From positions 49,137,852 through 49,201,851 of the forward strand of contig NC_092859.1 of NCBI RefSeq assembly GCF_032062135.1: DNA of 64,000 nt, given 5' to 3'. This DNA comes from Pyxicephalus adspersus (Eukaryota; Chordata; Amphibia; Anura; Pyxicephalidae). A model generated the notes under the pieces. The model was not told where the DNA came from, made no database searches, and worked only from the letters and a program-made list of their open reading frames with translations. Positions 59,091-64,000 of the stretch are shown here, one piece after another (position 1 is the first letter of the stretch; each line of letters starts with the position of its first letter). Position numbers and translations under genes: made by a program.

Positions 59091-60510
59091 GTTCTGTGCG
59101 CATCTACAGTCCATTACAGGTCAGTTTGAATCTTTAATGCTTCATCTTCTTTTGAGTAAGGGCTACTTTTTTATGTCACATTATACTCATTCACAAAATT
59201 GATTCATTTATTGTTACATTTGTTGCACTGTTTTGATACTTTTTGGTTTGCTTGCAACACTGCAAACTAATTTCGATTAAGCTGTATATATACTACTTAG
59301 AACTTTATAATAAGTCATCACACAATAGTATGAATGTCAAAAAAATGTCACCAAGCATTTGCGATCTGATTTAAATTTAATTCTAGTTTGGCTTTAAAGA
59401 AGTCAAATATTTGCAAAAAGGATTGATGCAAAAGATGTTATAGTATATGTATCAAGGAACATTTAGTGGTTTCACTTGTGTGTGTATGTCAAAATACATT
59501 TAAATGAATATAAATACATATGCATTTTCATTATTACTATTTTAACTGGACTGGCTTTTGGGGGGGGAGTAATCAGGTAAGTTTGCTTGGATGGTATCCA
59601 TTGATGTTACTTTGTAATCCTCATTATTGTTAGTTTTATCTTTTGTTGCAATGTTTTTGTGCCTGGTCTGTAATGACGGTTTCTGTTGTTTAGCAATTCT
59701 TCATCATGTTTTGTCATGTTTTCCACAAATATTGAGTACAGATGTCTGCATGTTTCCACTCAAAACTACTTGAACCCCGTGTTGCCTTTGTCCCATTCTC
59801 AAAGTCACATTGTCACATATTGGTATTTGAATGTAATATGTAGATATTCCTTTTGTTCCTTTGTTTTTGTATTAATTTTATTAGTCTGGCATCTGCACTC
59901 ATGTTGATTTACTGTCACACAACTCCTCTGTCCAAACTGCTTGTCAATTATGCTGTCCAGCTGAGTTGCATACTCATTCTAACATACTCATTCTGATGGT
60001 GATGGAAGGAGGTCCAGGTTGCCAAGCACAACATCAAACCACATAGATTGCCAAGCTCACAAAATGAACAGATGTTCTGTTGTTGCTCAACTTAATTATG
60101 CTCATTAAATACTGGATTGTATGCATTTTTTAGGTGTTTACATAAAACAAATAGTACTAGTATCTAAAACTTCCAGGGACAAATACACTTTGTGCCAAAC
60201 ATATTTTCTTGCTTTTCCAGGGTTTTATGGTGTTTATGCAGGTTTGAATGGCATTTTAGACCTTGGACTACTGTATATTGACTTGCTCATCTCAGCTTGG
60301 TAGTGGAAGCACATAGATGTGGATTCCTCCTTTAACTAGAAGCAATATCATCCATGAATGTTACTTGGAGCCAAGCCTATGACATCAGAAGTCAATGGAA
60401 GAAATAGGCAGTCTTTTCAATTTAAAGCATGTTAAGCAATATGCCCAAAAAAATCCTCTTTGCCTATTTCTTCCTATAATTTCTCTTTTCTATGTATATG
60501 TACGTAAAAA
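59091..60510. other. No gene recognised
   Basis: AT-rich, with short open frames (for example 59686-59907 and 60121-60303) that lack any recognisable domain. Confidence 0.5.
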
Positions 60511-60512
60511 AA

Positions 60513-60515
<3 letters not shown>

Positions 60516-60547
<32 letters not shown>
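60516..60547. repeat. (AT)n microsatellite
   Basis: About 16 AT units. They cause the IYIYIY stretch in the overlapping open frame. Confidence 0.95.
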
Positions 60548-60551
<4 letters not shown>

Positions 60552-61265
60552 ATGTATGTACATACATTAGTACAGATGAAGCAAAACAGACATTATACAC
60601 ATAAAAAGAAAAACTTACCGGAATAAGGATCCTTCTCTGGAAAATTGGCCGGTGAATTTTTCAACTGATACAAAACAGTTCACACACATGTAGCAGTTAC
60701 GCCTTGGCGGACAACACTGCGCATCACACTCATGAGGTTTAGCGCACAACTATGCGTATCAAATAACTGAGTTTTAAAAAGCCAATTGTGCTGTTTTAAG
60801 CCTTTCAAACAATTCATAGAAGGGAACTTCCTAAAAGGAAGCATAATTGACTTTTTAAATTGTAGGTCTGGGAGATTGTAAAAGGAGATCACATACAAAC
60901 AATTACAACATTTTTCAAAAAATTAATTTAAAATAAACCCATTTGCTAAAAGGTCACATTTAAATATGGAGACCACACAAATACCACTAAATTTACATGA
61001 CAAAAAAAAAATAATGAAGACAAAGGAAAAAGGAAAAAAGCAAGTTAGACAACACCCCTATATATGCTCATCATTATGTGCACAGGTGCTAAAAGTTATC
61101 ATGCAATTTGGCATGCACAGTCCGTGAAATTTCGCTGTTTGGTTTTTTATCAGTTTGACATTCCATAATCATTTATTAATCCAATCTTTTAGATTTGTAC
61201 ACCAGTAAACAGCTTTTCAAGAAAAATCAAGAAAAAAAAACAGATACAGGAGGATTTAATGTTAG

Positions 61266-61692
61266 ATTTTATTTAATGTGTGTGTGTTTAGTGTAACTTT
61301 TCAACTTTTATTTTGTAACGGTTATCCCACAGCTGCATTCATTCAAGAGCACAGCCTTGGGACTACTGACAATGTGGGATCCCCAGGCACTAGGGGTTAC
61401 ATGAGGACAAGTCACCCCATTCAGCTCTAGTGCTCTGTGATTGGCTGAGCAAAGGGGATACCATTGATCCGTCATCAGGGTTTTCCCTGTTCATCCATTC
61501 ATCACTAGAGCCGAATGGGGAGACTTGTCCTCATGTAACCCTGAGCACCTGGAGATCCCACACTGTCAGTAGTCTCACAGCTGTACTCATAAATAAATGC
61601 AGCTGTGTGAATCATACTGTCATTGTGGGGTCCCCTCTCAAAAAGTAAAAGTAGAAAAGTTACACTAAACACACACATAAAATAAAATATTT
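61266..61692. mobile_element. Palindromic (foldback) element
   Basis: The left arm 'gtgtgtttagtgtaactttt' pairs with the right arm 'aaaagttacactaaacacac'. Inner pairs are 'gacaagtc.ccccattc' near 61410 against 'gaatggggagacttgtc' near 61515, and 'cacagctg' blocks. Total span is about 430 bases with no coding capacity. It resembles the hAT-like palindromic elements at 31522 and 45324 in style ('gggatccccaggcactag...'), but direct identity is limited. Confidence 0.7.
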
Positions 61693-61979
61693 TAACATTA
61701 AAGCCTTTTCTTATTTTATTTTTTTACACATATTTTAACACTTTCAGGAAATGTCAGGAGTAAGGGGTTTATTGTACCCCTGTACTCATTCCCCAGGGTG
61801 GGGTGGTGGAGATCTGGGAATCTTCCTATTAAAGGGGGCATCCAGATTCCAAAGTCCTGCTAAAAACACTTTTAAAAAATACTTCATTGTTTTCAATAAA
61901 AGCTTTCTTAAAAAGCTTACAATCGCTTGTAAAAGTGCAAAAAAACACATATAAATGTGAAAGAAATGTGCATTTTGCA

Positions 61980-61982
<3 letters not shown>

Positions 61983-62020
<38 letters not shown>

Positions 62021-62047
62021 CATAGATATCTATTAATGAGCTTATAA

Positions 62048-62091
<44 letters not shown>
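61983..62091. repeat. Two (AT)n microsatellites separated by about 35 bases
   Basis: Tracts at 61983-62016 and about 62052-62091. The spacer (about 62017-62051) is itself AT-rich. Likely unstable in length. Confidence 0.95.
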
Positions 62092-62092
<1 letters not shown>

Positions 62093-62144
62093 CTAATTAA
62101 TAATGTAAATAATTATATATGTGTTTAAATATATGTGTCAGAGA

Positions 62145-62315
62145 TACACGGCTAGGAGCGAGCGAGCATTTCAGTTGATAAATGCCGGATGAATACGCCA
62201 GCGTATTCTCTATGGCTGAAAAATAGTTGATAAATAGGTTTTTGGCGTTCAATTTTGAATCGCGAATACGCGCGCGAGCGAGCTTCCGATTTTGCTTGAT
62301 GAATCAGGCTCCCCT
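62145..62315. mobile_element. MITE family M3, right-end copy
   Basis: Shares 'cgcgaatacg', 'cgcgagcgagc' and 'gcttgatgaatcagg' with the right end of the copy at 44479-45050. It also repeats 'gttgataaat' internally. The left half is absent. Confidence 0.75.
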
Positions 62316-64000
62316 AGTAAGTTTAGCGGTAACTACAAATCAGAAGATATGTTATACAAAACATGATAAACTTATAAACTACACCAGCCTGTCTTTACAC
62401 TTTCCATATATCCATGTATTTTATTACACTTTTAATCATGGTCTTTCTAAGCTTAATACCTCTATTGGGTTCTTTTTATTCTTCCCTTATGGTGCAAACA
62501 TCTGCTCGAAAATATTGAATCCAGTTTGTGTTGCATCACCCAATTACCACTATATATTCATATTTATATTAGTTTACCTCTGAAGAGGGGTGTCTAACAT
62601 AGTGGTACCCTCACCATTCAAAGATTTCCTTGGCATGGGTCTATCCTTTCTTTTGAGATATCTAACACCCACAACTTTGGCATCAAAGGCAACGGTCCAT
62701 GCTCATGCTGTTTCTACTGCTGCAACCTAGTAGGTAATCTGATTATTCTTTTTAGACATGAATATAAATATGTTATATTGCATTGATGTATATTTATTCA
62801 ACCCTTGCAAAGGGCATTCATTGTTTATAAGTATTAAAAAAGATATATATAAGAGCTCATCCTACCTACTGAAGAAGCAGTTCATCTGTGAAACGCGTCA
62901 GTTAAGCTGTTTTTGATAAACATCATAACACAAGACAGTAGTTACATGTGTTTTTTTTTGACACTTGAGGAATATACATACTGTGATAGATTAGCATCAA
63001 TTGGTGGGATGGCACAGATGCATCTCCTAACATCAGCTTACCTTGTAATTGTCAACACAGCCACACAGGGGCTAGTGTTTCCAAAAATACAGCTCATAAA
63101 CAAAAATGAACAGTGTCCTGACTTTTACAATTCAACGGTTTTCCTTTGCAACAAAAATAAAGACTGACCCACAGCCAGTATTACCTACACCCACACCTGC
63201 TAATTTAGCGCAGGATGTGCTAAATAGACTTCTGGGCCCTAGGAAAATGTGGGGCCTGGAAATGGGAAATCGCTCTCCAGCTCTTGCAGATTTCCCTGTA
63301 AAACTGGACCCAAATCAAAAATATGGAATAACCAGCAGAAAAACCTAGAGGTTCCCTGCAGAGACAACATTGCTGGTTTTACCTCAGATGTGGTTTCTCA
63401 GATATCCTGGTCCCACATAGCATCCATTCAGTGCTCTAACTAGTAACAGAGGTGACCTTTTTGTCACTGCGTTACAATATGTTTATTATGTTTTTGTTTA
63501 ACATGTTTTAATTCTGAATGAATTATTAAAGTATGAAGTACTTTCGTAAGCAAAGTTTCAACACTTTTTGATAATTAGAAAATGACTGTCCCTTCCTGAC
63601 TTCTATGTATTTCTATTGACCAATGAGACTGGCCATCATAGCGTTCCAAATAAAAAAAAATAACCCAGAGGTTCTTGGGCTTTGGTTATGGGAATCGCCC
63701 AGGATTCAACACAGATTTTGATATAAAGGTGGGGCTCTGATTCAGGGGGTACAACTGATTGATTACATTAATTGATTACTGATCAAATTGGTTTGGTGAG
63801 CACAATATTAGCAGAGGATCTGCTTCTGCTTTAGGCATCTCTCAAGCAATCCCTAGATAGCAGCTGAGAAATAATGTGGAAAATATTACATATTTTGCAT
63901 ACAGGGCCAACTGCAATTCAGGATATTTGAATATAAACGCCTCTGCTCTGCAGCTTCCCCCCTGCCCCCTTTAATTACCCACTAGACCTCAGAAACACCC
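62316..64000. other. No gene recognised; one repeat module
   Basis: The module CTGAAGAAGC...GAAACGCGTCAG lies at 62868-62905 (compare 18395-18475). The ORFs at 62227-62583, 62913-63167 and 63106-63443 have no recognisable domain. Sequence near 63180-63440 is GC-richer and may be an unidentified repeat. Confidence 0.45.

Noticed and set aside
1..64000. CRISPR arrays, operons and bacterial promoters
   Set aside because: No direct-repeat array with regular spacers was seen, and all recognisable elements are of vertebrate nuclear type.

Overview
This window looks like nuclear DNA from an anuran amphibian, probably a ranid-type frog. It is AT-rich and gene-poor, and no host protein-coding gene can be supported. 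Almost everything recognisable is decayed mobile DNA of families typical of frog genomes: CR1/L2-clade LINEs, Tx1-type L1 LINEs, V-type tRNA-SINEs, hAT-like and other MITEs, one solo LTR, and a group of DNA transposons carrying a long DDE-transposase-like ORF. The organism call is inference from repeat content. The window could be an intergenic desert or the inside of a very large intron.

Layout. 1-1.4 kb: LTR-like remnant and degenerate repeat. 1.45-3.75 kb: CR1 LINE on the minus strand (3' UTR, linker, endonuclease, ORF1 esterase; RT deleted). 3.8-7.0 kb: a minus-strand transposase pseudogene (copy A) split by a second, plus-strand transposon of a related family (copy B) with CACTG termini and a TTA target duplication. 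7.0-30 kb: mostly unrecognised AT-rich DNA with a possible DIRS-like start (8.4-9.0 kb), a G-rich run, a CR1 tail, MITEs, a V-SINE, simple repeats and one weak exon candidate. 30-32.8 kb: an L1-like element with ORF1, no ORF2 and a poly(A) tail, carrying a hAT-type MITE. 35.7-37.8 kb: a 5'-truncated plus-strand CR1 interrupted by a clean 695-bp solo LTR. 43.1 kb: V-SINE with tRNA-like promoter boxes. 44.4-50.45 kb: a minus-strand CR1 carrying five separate younger insertions. 50.7-52.7 kb: minus-strand transposase copy C. 52.7-54.6 kb: plus-strand copy D with an internal tandem duplication. 54.9-57.0 kb: minus-strand Tx1/L1 that keeps its 5' half and lacks its 3' half. 57.8-62.3 kb: MITEs, a palindromic element and TA microsatellites.

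The insertions give a relative order. CR1 elements are the oldest layer. hAT-like, palindromic-TIR and other MITEs and an LTR entered them later. Transposon B entered transposon A after A had landed. Several junctions are precise enough to read target-site duplications: GTGTCTAC, TTA, GTCAA, CAATG and a degraded 8-mer.

The most interesting content is the group of four divergent copies of one DDE-like transposase in 64 kb. Two of them (A and B) share a splice-acceptor-like sequence just before the start codon, and B has CACTA-type ends.
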